This document shows positions 54,454-62,633 of a stretch of 64,000 bases of DNA, in pieces. The DNA lies in the NCBI RefSeq assembly GCF_014189535.1, contig NZ_CP050308.1:1178001-1242000 (forward strand), written 5' to 3'. Origin of the DNA: Rhizobium lusitanum (GTDB taxonomy: Bacteria; Pseudomonadota; Alphaproteobacteria; Rhizobiales; Rhizobiaceae). Numbering within the stretch: position 1 is the stretch's first letter; each line of letters begins with the position of its first letter. The translations under genes and the position numbers were made by a program. The notes beneath the pieces were generated by a model, which worked only from the letters and a program-made list of their open reading frames with translations, was not told the DNA's origin and searched no databases.

Positions 54454-56109
54454 TCAAGGCTCGGTTGGAAAAATAATACGAGCTTGCATTCCTATTTCTT
54501 GAAGTAGGAAAAGAAGTCCCCCGCCATCAATCAATTCAATTGGTTTGTCGGAGGCAAAATTGAATGCATCCGGACCGTATCCGCTTGTCGCCACAAGAAT
54601 ACCCTTGCTCGCCCCTTCGTTCATCATCGTACCATAGAGGTCGCGAACGGCGGACACACCGACAGTATGACGATAACGTTTAGCCTGAATGACAACTTTG
54701 CCGCCAAGAATAGGTCTTGGATCATAGGCGATGCAATCGACGCCACCATCTCTTGACGACCGCGTGAGCTTTGAGTCGAGCCCCATTTTCCCGAACAAAT
54801 TTGCCACCAGATGCTCGAATTCACTGGGTGTGTAATCCATAAGGTTCGGCGCTGACCCTAAGCCTGAAACCATATCGCTTTGGTCAATGAACCTTGCGTC
54901 GGCCATATCAAATTCAACGATTGGCTTAACGGGTTGCGCTTCGGCCGCGTGACGTGAAACTTGGGCTCCGAGATTACGCAAACAGGTCGTCTTATCAACG
55001 CGAGCAAGATTGATCTGAAGGAACTTCTCTTTCGTCGTCCGAACTGAAATCAGATGCGGTTGAATGTCTACGCCGGTGGCGGGATCAACTGTGCGAACAA
55101 ACCCATTGAAGCAACATGTATCTATCGCATTTGCTTGATCGGCTTCAAATATTTCATGAATGGTTCTCAGGGCAATGGCGGCAACTACGTCCTGATATAT
55201 TGTCTTAATCTCAGCGGATTTCCTCGGCTTGCTTTCGATCGTATCGCGAGCCTTCACGTACCTGAATTCAGCGAATTGTGGGATGACGTCAGTGTTCGGA
55301 AGCTCATATTCGATGACTAGCTGCTTCGAACTTGAGGCATATGCGACAGAGAAGTTTTGCGGAAAACTCTCGGGATAAACCGAACGCTCCAGCACCATAG
55401 TGTTATAAGCAACCACAGCATCAGGTTCAGCACTGAAATAGCCATCCTTGAATGCGTCAACCTCAGCATCGCGCTGAGCAACCTTAGTGCTGAAAGCCGT
55501 TATCTCCCTTGCATGGGTAGACTTCGTGCCCTCCACTTTCTTGAGCCTAGTTGCTTCCGTATACTCCCAATCGGCCATTGCTGATCTGTATTTCGCGTCA
55601 GCATTGGCCATCTCCATCGCGTATCTTTTCTTGGCTCCAAGCATCAATTTTCCAAGACCTTTTGGAACTGAAACTTCGGACAGGAAGCTCGCCAAATTGG
55701 GTGCTTCAGTTGGCTTCACTATAGCGGATGCGATCACGAGGGTCGGCGCTTCCTGTGAGACACGCAAGCTATCAAAGCTAATCATATCGTCCACAGACAA
55801 AGTGTTGGATAGAACGTTTGCAAGCTCTTCAAGTCTGGCAGCGGTGTCTTCATTTTCTGTTTGCGCCTCGGCTTCACGATCTTCCAGATATTGCAGGCGA
55901 GCGGCACGTTCCGCTTCACGCTGCGACATAGCGAGATCACGCCTGCTTCTATCAGCATCCCGAAGCAGCTGCTTTCGGGCTTGTTCAGCCTCTCGAATAC
56001 GCTTCTGGTTCGCAACGGCGCTAATTCTGTGCTGTCGGGTAGCCTCTTTTGCCATCGACATGACGAAACGTTCGAAACCACCGCGACGTGCCACAATTGC
56101 CCCCTGCAT
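54454..56109 (-). CDS. coiled-coil protein with C-terminal Mrr-type nuclease domain
   Basis: A 551-residue protein in three parts. Residues 1-100 are a charged Arg/Glu/Ala coiled coil beginning RRGGFERF and containing RIREAEQARKQLLRDADRSR. Residues ~110-420 form a conserved but unnamed middle region (VYPESFPQNFSVAYASSSKQ; IHEIFEADQANAIDT). Residues ~428-550 are a restriction-endonuclease-like Mrr_cat domain: TPSEFEHLVANLFGKMG, GGVDCIAY with D458 and VIQAKRY with Q475 and K477, a PD-(D/Q)xK active site. This architecture recurs in actinobacteria and some proteobacteria and is uncharacterised. Codon use and GC are unlike the surrounding operons, pointing to transfer. A DNA-targeting defence role is inferred. 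Confidence 0.85.
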   Translation of the reverse strand: MQGAIVARRGGFERFVMSMAKEATRQHRISAVANQKRIREAEQARKQLLRDADRSRRDLAMSQREAERAARLQYLEDREAEAQTENEDTAARLEELANVLSNTLSVDDMISFDSLRVSQEAPTLVIASAIVKPTEAPNLASFLSEVSVPKGLGKLMLGAKKRYAMEMANADAKYRSAMADWEYTEATRLKKVEGTKSTHAREITAFSTKVAQRDAEVDAFKDGYFSAEPDAVVAYNTMVLERSVYPESFPQNFSVAYASSSKQLVIEYELPNTDVIPQFAEFRYVKARDTIESKPRKSAEIKTIYQDVVAAIALRTIHEIFEADQANAIDTCCFNGFVRTVDPATGVDIQPHLISVRTTKEKFLQINLARVDKTTCLRNLGAQVSRHAAEAQPVKPIVEFDMADARFIDQSDMVSGLGSAPNLMDYTPSEFEHLVANLFGKMGLDSKLTRSSRDGGVDCIAYDPRPILGGKVVIQAKRYRHTVGVSAVRDLYGTMMNEGASKGILVATSGYGPDAFNFASDKPIELIDGGGLLFLLQEIGMQARIIFPTEP

Positions 56110-56329
56110 AGTGTTTGCCTAGTCAGATCGATAGCCTGAAACGCTGGGTTGAGAAAGTGACTTTTGCAATGACCAACACGCCCGTCCAAGTACCTAGAGA
56201 ACCGCGCAAATTTTCGTTGCCGATCGTGGCACAGCGCCCGACAGCCAAAAATCATGAAAAAACTGTAACTTGTCTCTCGGTTCATTGAGAGCGACATTCC
56301 CATCGCGCCGGATAAACGAGGTGATAGAT

Positions 56330-56485
56330 ATGTCGGACTTGGAAATGTTGGTCAGACGCCGGATCGAGGAAGAGCGTGCCAAGGGCACATCCCCGGATCG
56401 GATAACCCAGCTCATTCAAGAGCTCTTCAACAGCGTGGACGCCGCCCAGGCGAACGCTCCCGTTGCCGCTTCCCGCAAGCGATAG
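56330..56485 (+). CDS. small hypothetical protein (51 residues)
   Basis: Starts at ATG 56330 behind GAGGTGAT. The helical sequence MSDLEMLVRRRIEEERAKGT continues to SPDRITQLIQELFNSVDAAQ and a basic tail (SRKR). It is amphipathic and may pair with itself or another protein. The frame is open upstream without an RBS. Function unknown; composition returns to that of the core genome here. Confidence 0.55.
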   Translation: MSDLEMLVRRRIEEERAKGTSPDRITQLIQELFNSVDAAQANAPVAASRKR

Positions 56486-56593
56486 CAAAACTCCCTTGGA
56501 CTGACAGCGGCCGGCTCGCAGGATATTTTCCCGAGCCGGCTTGCGTCTTCATGGAAGGCCGTTCTCGCAGATCGCCGCGAGACAAGCGCTTTA

Positions 56594-57784
56594 TCAGCGA
56601 GTGCCCGTCGAGCCGGGCTCCTTATTCAGCGCGGTCAAGATCCGGTATGCGGCCTTGACGCGCGCGGGGATCGGATAGTTCCTGTTCGCCAATATCACGA
56701 TGCCGATCCCCCTGGCGGGAACGAAGGCAACATAGGCGCCGAAGCCGTTGGTGGAGCCCGTCTTGTTGATCAACACATCCTTGCGCGGCGGCTGCGGCGG
56801 AATGAGTTTGCTTGCCGGGTTGGGGTTGCGGGACATCTCGTTGGAATTTCCCGCCTGCAGTCGCTCGAGGCTCGTGGGATAGGCATACATTTCCCATCCC
56901 AGCCCCTGCGTCATGTCCCCGATCCTGTAATATCCGGTATGCGTCGCGGCGATCGCGCCCTGCAGCGTTTCGTCCAGTTTCGAACTGTCCATGTTGGCCT
57001 CAAGGAAGCGGATCATGTCGGCCGCGGTCGTCTTCACACCGTAGGCTTCCGAGTCCATCGGCCCCGGCCCGACGCGGATGGGCTTGTTGCTCTTCGCATA
57101 GCCATAGGCGTAGTTGCCCATCTGATCCTGCGGGACGCGGATATAGGTGTGGGTCAGGCCGAGCGCCGGGAAGATCTTCCCCTCCATCAGATCATCGAAA
57201 GGCTCGCCCATGCTGGCGGCAGCGAGATGGCCGAACAGGCCGATGCTCGGGTTGGAATAGAGCCGATGGGTCCCGGCGGCGTAGGCCGGACGCCAGTTCC
57301 GGTAATAGGCGATCATCTTGTCCTGACCGGTCACATCATCAGGAAACTGCAACGGCAGGCCGCCCGCCGTATACGTGCCGAGATCGAGAAGACTGATGTT
57401 GTCGAAGCTGCTGCCGGCGAGCGCGGGCAGATATTTGCTCGCCTTGTCGGAGAAAGACAGCGTTCCGCGCAGCTGCGCGTAGGATGCAAGGGTTGCGGTA
57501 AATGTCTTGCTGATCGAGCCGAGCTCGAAGATCGTATCCTCGGTGACCTTCTGCCCGCTCTCCTTCGAAGCGACGCCATAGTTGAAGACATAGCGCTTAC
57601 CCTGGACGGTGACCGCGATGGCCATGCCTGGAATGTCGTTTTCCTTCATGGCGGGCCGGATCGCATCGGTGACGGCGCGCTCAAGCCGGGCTTGCTCGCT
57701 GTTATCGGCGGCGTAGACGCTGGTCCCATGGAAGAGAGACGCGACGGCGATCATTCCAAGCGTTGGAAGAAAGAGATTTCTCAT
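56594..57784 (-). CDS. ampC: class C beta-lactamase AmpC
   Basis: A periplasmic serine beta-lactamase of 396 residues including a signal peptide (MRNLFLPTLGMIAVASLFHG, cut after VYA). All class C motifs are present: S90-I-S-K93 (active-site SxxK), Y176-S-N178 (YxN) and K341-T-G. ATG 57784 is chosen because the signal peptide starts there; the frame is open 32 codons upstream, overlapping the promoter. It is divergent from a LysR gene of the AmpR type across 157 bp, the classical inducible arrangement. Confidence 0.93.
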   Translation of the reverse strand: MRNLFLPTLGMIAVASLFHGTSVYAADNSEQARLERAVTDAIRPAMKENDIPGMAIAVTVQGKRYVFNYGVASKESGQKVTEDTIFELGSISKTFTATLASYAQLRGTLSFSDKASKYLPALAGSSFDNISLLDLGTYTAGGLPLQFPDDVTGQDKMIAYYRNWRPAYAAGTHRLYSNPSIGLFGHLAAASMGEPFDDLMEGKIFPALGLTHTYIRVPQDQMGNYAYGYAKSNKPIRVGPGPMDSEAYGVKTTAADMIRFLEANMDSSKLDETLQGAIAATHTGYYRIGDMTQGLGWEMYAYPTSLERLQAGNSNEMSRNPNPASKLIPPQPPRKDVLINKTGSTNGFGAYVAFVPARGIGIVILANRNYPIPARVKAAYRILTALNKEPGSTGTR

Positions 57785-57941
57785 AACGAAAACAACGTCC
57801 TTATGTAGATGATTGACCGTATCCGCAACGAATGACGGCTGGCGGTTCGCAAGGGAAAGCGGACTATGCAGCCGCGCCATGCCCTCGACAAACGATCAAT
57901 TCTGGGCTTAGACATGAGAAAAACTTGGGCATTGAGCGACA
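57785..57941. promoter_or_regulatory. ampC-ampR divergent promoter region
   Basis: A 157-bp intergenic region. TCAATTCTGGGCTTAGACAT followed by GAGAAAAACTTG at 57897-57928, just before ampR, is a plausible AmpR site with LysR T-N11-A features (CTTAGA then AAAAC). The site was chosen by position and pattern only. Confidence 0.4.
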
Positions 57942-58817
57942 ATGGACATCTCGCAGCTACCGCTGAACGCCCTGCGCGTCTTCGAAGCCTCGGCGCGGCA
58001 TGGCAGCTTCACGCGGGCCGGCATGGAACTTCGGGTCACGCAGACGGCCATCAGCCATCAGGTCAAGGCGCTTGAAGACGTCCTGGGCATCACCCTGTTC
58101 AAGCGCCTCCCGCGCGGCCTCGCGCTGACCGACGAGGGACATGCGTTGCTGCCGGTGCTGACCGATGCGTTTCGCCGCATGAGCGCGACGCTCAGCCAGC
58201 TCGAGGAAGGAAACTTCGACGAGATATTGACCGTCGGCGTGGTCGGCACCTTCGCAATCGGCTGGCTCCTGCCACGCCTCTCCTCGTTCAAGGCGGAGCA
58301 TCCCCATGTCGATCTGCGCCTCAAGACCAACAACAATCGCGCCGACATGGTACTCGACGGCCTCGATTTCTTCCTCCGGTTCGGCGACGGCGCATGGCAT
58401 GGAACGGAAGCAATCCACCTAATGGATGCCCCCCTTTCTCCGGTGTGCACACCAGCATTGAGCGAAGGGCTTCGCACGCCGACGGACCTGGCCGGCATGG
58501 ACCTGTTGCGATCATACCGGATCGATGAATGGCTCCTCTGGTTCAGGGCGGCGGGGGCAGCGCCACCCAATCTTCGCGGCTGGATGTTCGATTCGTCGCT
58601 GACGCTGGTGGAAGCCGCGGCACGCGGTGTGGGCGTGGCACTCGTCCCCGTTGCCATGTTCTCTCACGAGATCGAAACCGGCCGCATCGTCCAGCCGTTT
58701 CCCATCACGGTGCTGACCGGCAGTTATTGGCTGACGCGGCTGAAATCCCGCGCGGAAACCGCTTCCATGAAGGCATTCCGGCAATGGCTGATGACGGAAA
58801 TGGAAGACCAGCCATAG
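57942..58817 (+). CDS. ampR: AmpR-type LysR regulator
   Basis: LysR regulator that, in homologues, senses muropeptides and switches ampC expression. The 291-residue protein begins DISQLPLNALRVFEASARHG with helix-turn-helix ELRVTQTAISHQVKALEDVL, and its effector domain contains VGVVGTFAIGWLLPRLSSF and FFLRFGDGAWHGTEA, both typical of AmpR. Divergent position beside ampC supports the assignment. It converges with a GNAT gene 23 bp away. Confidence 0.9.
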   Translation: MDISQLPLNALRVFEASARHGSFTRAGMELRVTQTAISHQVKALEDVLGITLFKRLPRGLALTDEGHALLPVLTDAFRRMSATLSQLEEGNFDEILTVGVVGTFAIGWLLPRLSSFKAEHPHVDLRLKTNNNRADMVLDGLDFFLRFGDGAWHGTEAIHLMDAPLSPVCTPALSEGLRTPTDLAGMDLLRSYRIDEWLLWFRAAGAAPPNLRGWMFDSSLTLVEAAARGVGVALVPVAMFSHEIETGRIVQPFPITVLTGSYWLTRLKSRAETASMKAFRQWLMTEMEDQP

Positions 58818-58840
58818 CGGGCCGAAGGCCTTCGCTCCGG

Positions 58841-59353
58841 TTATCTTTGGCGCTGCGCGGTGAGCGCAAAAAGATTGGTCGGTGCGCCATGCAGCATGAC
58901 CTCGCGCTCCAGGGAGAAGCCGCATTTTTCCAGCACGTTGCGCGAGGCGAGATTGATGGGGCGGACAAGCCCGATCACCCGCTCGGCATGCAAGTCATTG
59001 AACGCAAAGTCCAAAACCTGCCGCACCAGTTCGGTCGCATAGCCCCTGCCCCAGCTATCCGGATGCAGATGATAGGAGAGATTGAGACCCTCGAACTCCT
59101 TCGACACGGTCACGCCGCCGAACCCAATCAGCCCGCCATCCGCTTCCACAGCCCAGCGTCCGAATCCGTGGCTGCGCCAATGATCCATATCGCGCGCAAG
59201 GCGCCGGCCACTCTCCTCCGGCGTATCTGGCGTCGGGTCGGGCCGATGCGCGACGAGCTCCGGCCGGGAAAAAAGCGCGGCGACGAAATCGACGTCCGTC
59301 TCCACCGGTACCCGCAAAAGCAGACGCTTTGTGCGCCAAACCCGCTCAGTCAT
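58841..59353 (-). CDS. GNAT-family N-acetyltransferase (RimJ/RimL-like)
   Basis: A 170-residue acetyltransferase using acetyl-CoA. It begins TKRLLLRVPVETDVDFVAALF and carries the acetyl-CoA loop of this subgroup, LHPDSWGRGYATELVRQVLDFAF, then VRPINLASRNVLEKCGFSLE. Substrate cannot be told; ribosomal-protein or small-molecule N-acetylation are usual for the subgroup. It is on the strand opposite to ampR and pyrE. Confidence 0.85.
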   Translation of the reverse strand: MTERVWRTKRLLLRVPVETDVDFVAALFSRPELVAHRPDPTPDTPEESGRRLARDMDHWRSHGFGRWAVEADGGLIGFGGVTVSKEFEGLNLSYHLHPDSWGRGYATELVRQVLDFAFNDLHAERVIGLVRPINLASRNVLEKCGFSLEREVMLHGAPTNLFALTAQRQR

Positions 59354-59501
59354 TGATCATCCTAACAAGCCCTCTCCCGGGAACGAATACTGCCGCCGCA
59401 ATGAGAGGTGAAGAAAAACGCCTCCGATCCCTTGTGATCGTCATGGGCACTTTGCGGTCTTCCACGGATTATGTAAATCGAACAGGAACAAGGATTGGGA
59501 A

Positions 59502-60023
59502 ATGGCTATGAGCGACGACTTGCTGGGCACTGATATCAATGCGATTGCGCGAATTCATGGGACTTTCACGCTGCGATCCGGTCAAATCTCAACCGAGTAT
59601 TTCGACAAGTACCGATTCGAGTCCGACCCCGCTCTGCTGCGCCGCATAGCGCGACGCATGTTGCAGCTCTTGCCGAGCGATACGCAGGTTTTGGCCGGGC
59701 TGGAACTCGGCGGTGTCCCGATTGCCACGGCAATGTCGCTGGAAAGCGGGTTGCCAGCCGCATTCATCCGCAAGGAAGCAAAGAGCTACGGCACATGCAA
59801 GGCCGTCGAAGGCCTGGATATCAAGGGTAAGAAGGTCACGTTCATAGAAGACGTGATCACCACGGGCGGCGCGGTTGTCGACGCGGCAAAGCTGGTCAAT
59901 GCCGAAGGGGCTGAAATCCTCGCTGTCATCTGCGCCATCTGGCGGGGGAAAGGCGAACCCTCTCTCCCCGGACTGCCGGACCTGCGCGTCTTTCCGGCGC
60001 TACTGGCATCCGAATTGCGATAG
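59502..60023 (+). CDS. pyrE: orotate phosphoribosyltransferase-like protein
   Basis: Joins orotate to PRPP in pyrimidine synthesis, or a related base. The 173-residue type-I PRTase has RIHGTFTLRSGQISTEYFDK, LAGLELGGVPIATAMSL, FIRKEAKSYGTCK and the PRPP-binding VTFIEDVITTGGAVVDAAKL. It is shorter than most alphaproteobacterial PyrE (about 190-230 residues) and stands alone, so it could be a second copy. ATG 59502 is preceded by AAGGAT; ATG 59508 is the alternative. Confidence 0.85.
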   Translation: MAMSDDLLGTDINAIARIHGTFTLRSGQISTEYFDKYRFESDPALLRRIARRMLQLLPSDTQVLAGLELGGVPIATAMSLESGLPAAFIRKEAKSYGTCKAVEGLDIKGKKVTFIEDVITTGGAVVDAAKLVNAEGAEILAVICAIWRGKGEPSLPGLPDLRVFPALLASELR

Positions 60024-60041
60024 ATCGCATAACCGCAAGGT

Positions 60042-61037
60042 TTAAACGGCTTCGGCCAAGGGCGCCGGTTCATAGCAGCAGGCGGCTCTGGAAACGTCCA
60101 TGTGGCATCCCGATTCCCGAAGTGCGTCCGCCACGATCTCAACGAAGAGCCGGCGGAACCACACAGCCCTGCTATCGGCCTGATCAACGCGGCGATAGAG
60201 CATCGTCACCGGATCGGCCTCCAGGTCGAGGGGCATTTCCGAAACGGTCAGGTCATGCAGTTGCGCCATACAGCGGGCGATCGATTCCGGTATTGTCGCG
60301 ACAGCCGGCATGGCTCGAAGCGCCAGCGGCAAGGCAGAATAGCGCGGCACGGTCGCAACAACCCGACGGCGATACCCGACGCGTGCGAGAGCGAGATCGA
60401 CGTTGTTCAGCGCGTTCCCTTCCAGGGACACGGTAATGTGGTCGGCGCTCGCAAAATCCTCAAGCCCAAGCGGCGCACCTAACTTGATATGCCGTGGATC
60501 GTAGATGCAGGCCGAAGCCTGATCGAACAACGGTGCGCGAATGTGCCAGGATGCCGGCTCCTCATGCACTGAGATACTGAAATCATAGGCCCCTTCGTCC
60601 AGCAGACGCGCAGCTTCGCGCTTGTCGAAGGCCACGCCGGTCAAGCGCGCGTTCGGTGCAAGGCTGCGCAATCGCGCCGCCAGCGGACCGAAGAAAGCCG
60701 ATTCGAGATTGTCGCACATGCCGATGCGAAACTCGCCCTGCCAGCTTGCAGGGTCGAAGGCCGCCGCTGGCCGGATGGCACGCTCAATACCCGAAAGCGC
60801 ATCCTCGATGGCAGGCGCAATGGACAGCGCCCGCGCCGTCGGCTGCAAGCCGCGCCCGACGCGCACGAACAATTCATCGTCAAGCGTCTCGCGCAACCGT
60901 CGCAGTGCTGCGGAGAGGCCCGGCTGGCCAAGCAACAGGCGTTCGGCAGCACGGCTCACATTCCGTTCCTGCATGAGCACGGAAAAGGCGAGCAGCAGAT
61001 TGAGATCGATTTTTCGAAGTGTGGCATCATTCATCAT
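60042..61037 (-). CDS. LysR-family regulator (NodD/NahR-like subgroup)
   Basis: A 331-residue LysR protein starting LRKIDLNLLLAFSVLMQERN and VSRAAERLLLGQPGLSAALR, the start typical of the NodD/LeuO/NahR subgroup. The effector domain has FRIGMCDNLESAFFGPLAARL and a C-terminal WFRRLFVEIVADAL. It is divergent from the MFS gene at 61159 with 121 bp between; AGTAA and TTACT arms at 61042-61063 could be its site. It is not NodD itself: no nod genes or nod box are nearby. Confidence 0.87.
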   Translation of the reverse strand: MMNDATLRKIDLNLLLAFSVLMQERNVSRAAERLLLGQPGLSAALRRLRETLDDELFVRVGRGLQPTARALSIAPAIEDALSGIERAIRPAAAFDPASWQGEFRIGMCDNLESAFFGPLAARLRSLAPNARLTGVAFDKREAARLLDEGAYDFSISVHEEPASWHIRAPLFDQASACIYDPRHIKLGAPLGLEDFASADHITVSLEGNALNNVDLALARVGYRRRVVATVPRYSALPLALRAMPAVATIPESIARCMAQLHDLTVSEMPLDLEADPVTMLYRRVDQADSRAVWFRRLFVEIVADALRESGCHMDVSRAACCYEPAPLAEAV

Positions 61038-61041
61038 TATC

Positions 61042-61063
61042 AGTAATACCTGACATGGTTACT
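61042..61063. promoter_or_regulatory. weak dyad between LysR and MFS genes
   Basis: AGTAA (61042-61046) and TTACT (61059-61063) flank 12 bases directly upstream of the LysR start. The arms are short and partly degenerate, so this is only a possible operator. Confidence 0.3.
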
Positions 61064-61158
61064 ATCAATTTGCAATAGGATTAGAAGCTGTACATTTTCT
61101 CGTTCCCTGCCGCCAACCAACCTCCCAAGAGGCGACAGCATTGGAAGGAACGATCTCG

Positions 61159-62559
61159 ATGATTAATTCGCAATCACAACGTGGGGCCGGGCTGGCATTA
61201 TTGCTGCTTTGCGCCGCCAACTTTCTCGATGCCATGGATGTCTCCACCATTGGCGTGGCCCTGCCCGCCATCCAGACCGAACTCGGCATGCAGGCGACAT
61301 CGCTGCAATGGGCCGTCAGCGCCTATGTGCTCGGCTATGGCGGCTTTCTGCTGCTCGGCGGGCGCGTTGCCGATCTTTTCGGCCACCGCCGCGTCTTCCT
61401 CTGGTCGCTCGCCGTTTTCGCTGCCGCCAGTATCGCCGGCGGCTTCGTCGATAGCGCGCCGACCCTGATCGCCGCCCGGCTGATCAAAGGCATAGCCGCC
61501 GCCTTCACCGCGCCGGCCGCCCTCGCTTTGTTGCTGTCCGTGTTCGGAGAAGGAACCAGCCGCGCCAAGGCGCTCGGCGTGTTCTCCTCCACGGGTGCAG
61601 CCGGCTTCGTGCTCGGCATGGTGCTGGGTGGTGCTGCAACCCTCTTCAGCTGGCGGGCGACGCTGGTCATGGGCGCGCCTGTCGCCCTCCTCACGCTGGC
61701 GATCGCTCCCTTCGTCCTGCCCGCCGACCGCCCGCGGACCGGATCAAAAGCCCGCTTCGACTGGGCCGGCGCACTGACGATCACGCCGGGCCTGCTGCTC
61801 TTCGTCTTCGGCGTTACCAATGCTGCAGTCGACGGCTGGCAGGCGTTTGCAACCTGGGGGTCACTGGTGGCAGCCCTCGTGCTGATCCTGCTCTTCCTGC
61901 TGGTCGAGTCACGTCATAGCGATCCGATGGTGCCCCTTGCCATGTTCCGGCGCGCCAAGCTCAGCCATGCCAACGCCATCGCCGCCCTTTTCCAGGGCTC
62001 CTATGTCGGCTTCCAGTTCATCGCTACGCTTTATTACCAGACCGTCGTCGGCTGGTCGGCCTTCGCCACCGGCTTCTCTTTTGCCCTCGGCGGCGTCTGC
62101 GTGATGTTCCTGGCGCCGCGATTTGCGACGATCGGCCAGAACCGGGGCACGACCGGGCTGATGACGCTCGGCGTCGGCCTGCAGGCCATCAGCTATATCT
62201 TCTGGGTGATCTCGGTCGGGCATATCGATCCGATCCTGCTCGTCGCCGTCTCCCAGATCTTGCTCGGCGTCGGCTATGCCATGACCTATCCCTCGGTGCA
62301 GGTAGCAGCCCTTGCCGATGTCGAAGACGACAAGTTGGGCTTGGCCTCTGGCATGCTCTTCGCCTCCTTCCAGATTGGTGGCGGCATCGTGCTGGCGGCA
62401 GCCTCAGCCGTCTTCAGTGCGGCTCCTCAGTTCGGCTGGAACCCCTATGTCGCCGGCACCGCCTTCGTTGCGATCCTCGCAACCGCGATCATCGTGCTGG
62501 CCGCCCTCGGGCCAAGAACGGCAACATCGCGTCCGGATGCCTACCAGGCCGCTGAATAG
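61159..62559 (+). CDS. MFS transporter, DHA2 drug:H+ antiporter type
   Basis: A 466-residue exporter with about 14 membrane segments. Signatures: NFLDAMDVSTIGVALPAIQT, GGRVADLFGHRRVFLWSLAV (MFS motif A), SSTGAAGFVLGMVLGGAATL (antiporter motif C), and AMTYPSVQVAALADVEDDKL near the C-terminus. ATG 61159 is used, with GGAAGGA nine bases upstream. It is divergent from the NodD-like LysR gene, its likely regulator. Substrate unknown. Confidence 0.9.
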   Translation: MINSQSQRGAGLALLLLCAANFLDAMDVSTIGVALPAIQTELGMQATSLQWAVSAYVLGYGGFLLLGGRVADLFGHRRVFLWSLAVFAAASIAGGFVDSAPTLIAARLIKGIAAAFTAPAALALLLSVFGEGTSRAKALGVFSSTGAAGFVLGMVLGGAATLFSWRATLVMGAPVALLTLAIAPFVLPADRPRTGSKARFDWAGALTITPGLLLFVFGVTNAAVDGWQAFATWGSLVAALVLILLFLLVESRHSDPMVPLAMFRRAKLSHANAIAALFQGSYVGFQFIATLYYQTVVGWSAFATGFSFALGGVCVMFLAPRFATIGQNRGTTGLMTLGVGLQAISYIFWVISVGHIDPILLVAVSQILLGVGYAMTYPSVQVAALADVEDDKLGLASGMLFASFQIGGGIVLAAASAVFSAAPQFGWNPYVAGTAFVAILATAIIVLAALGPRTATSRPDAYQAAE

Positions 62560-62633
62560 CCGGTATCTTTCATACCCGCGCCAATCCGGCGCGGGTATGA
62601 GCGACCGTCCCGACGCCGCCATTTCCGTCACGA

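Noticed and set aside
53101..56329. Complete integrative element with attL/attR
   Set aside because: No integrase and no second copy of the tRNA 3' end found by eye in the window; kept only as a possible island.
60042..61037. nodD
   Set aside because: Only the LysR subgroup matches; no nod box or nod genes, and the neighbour is an exporter.
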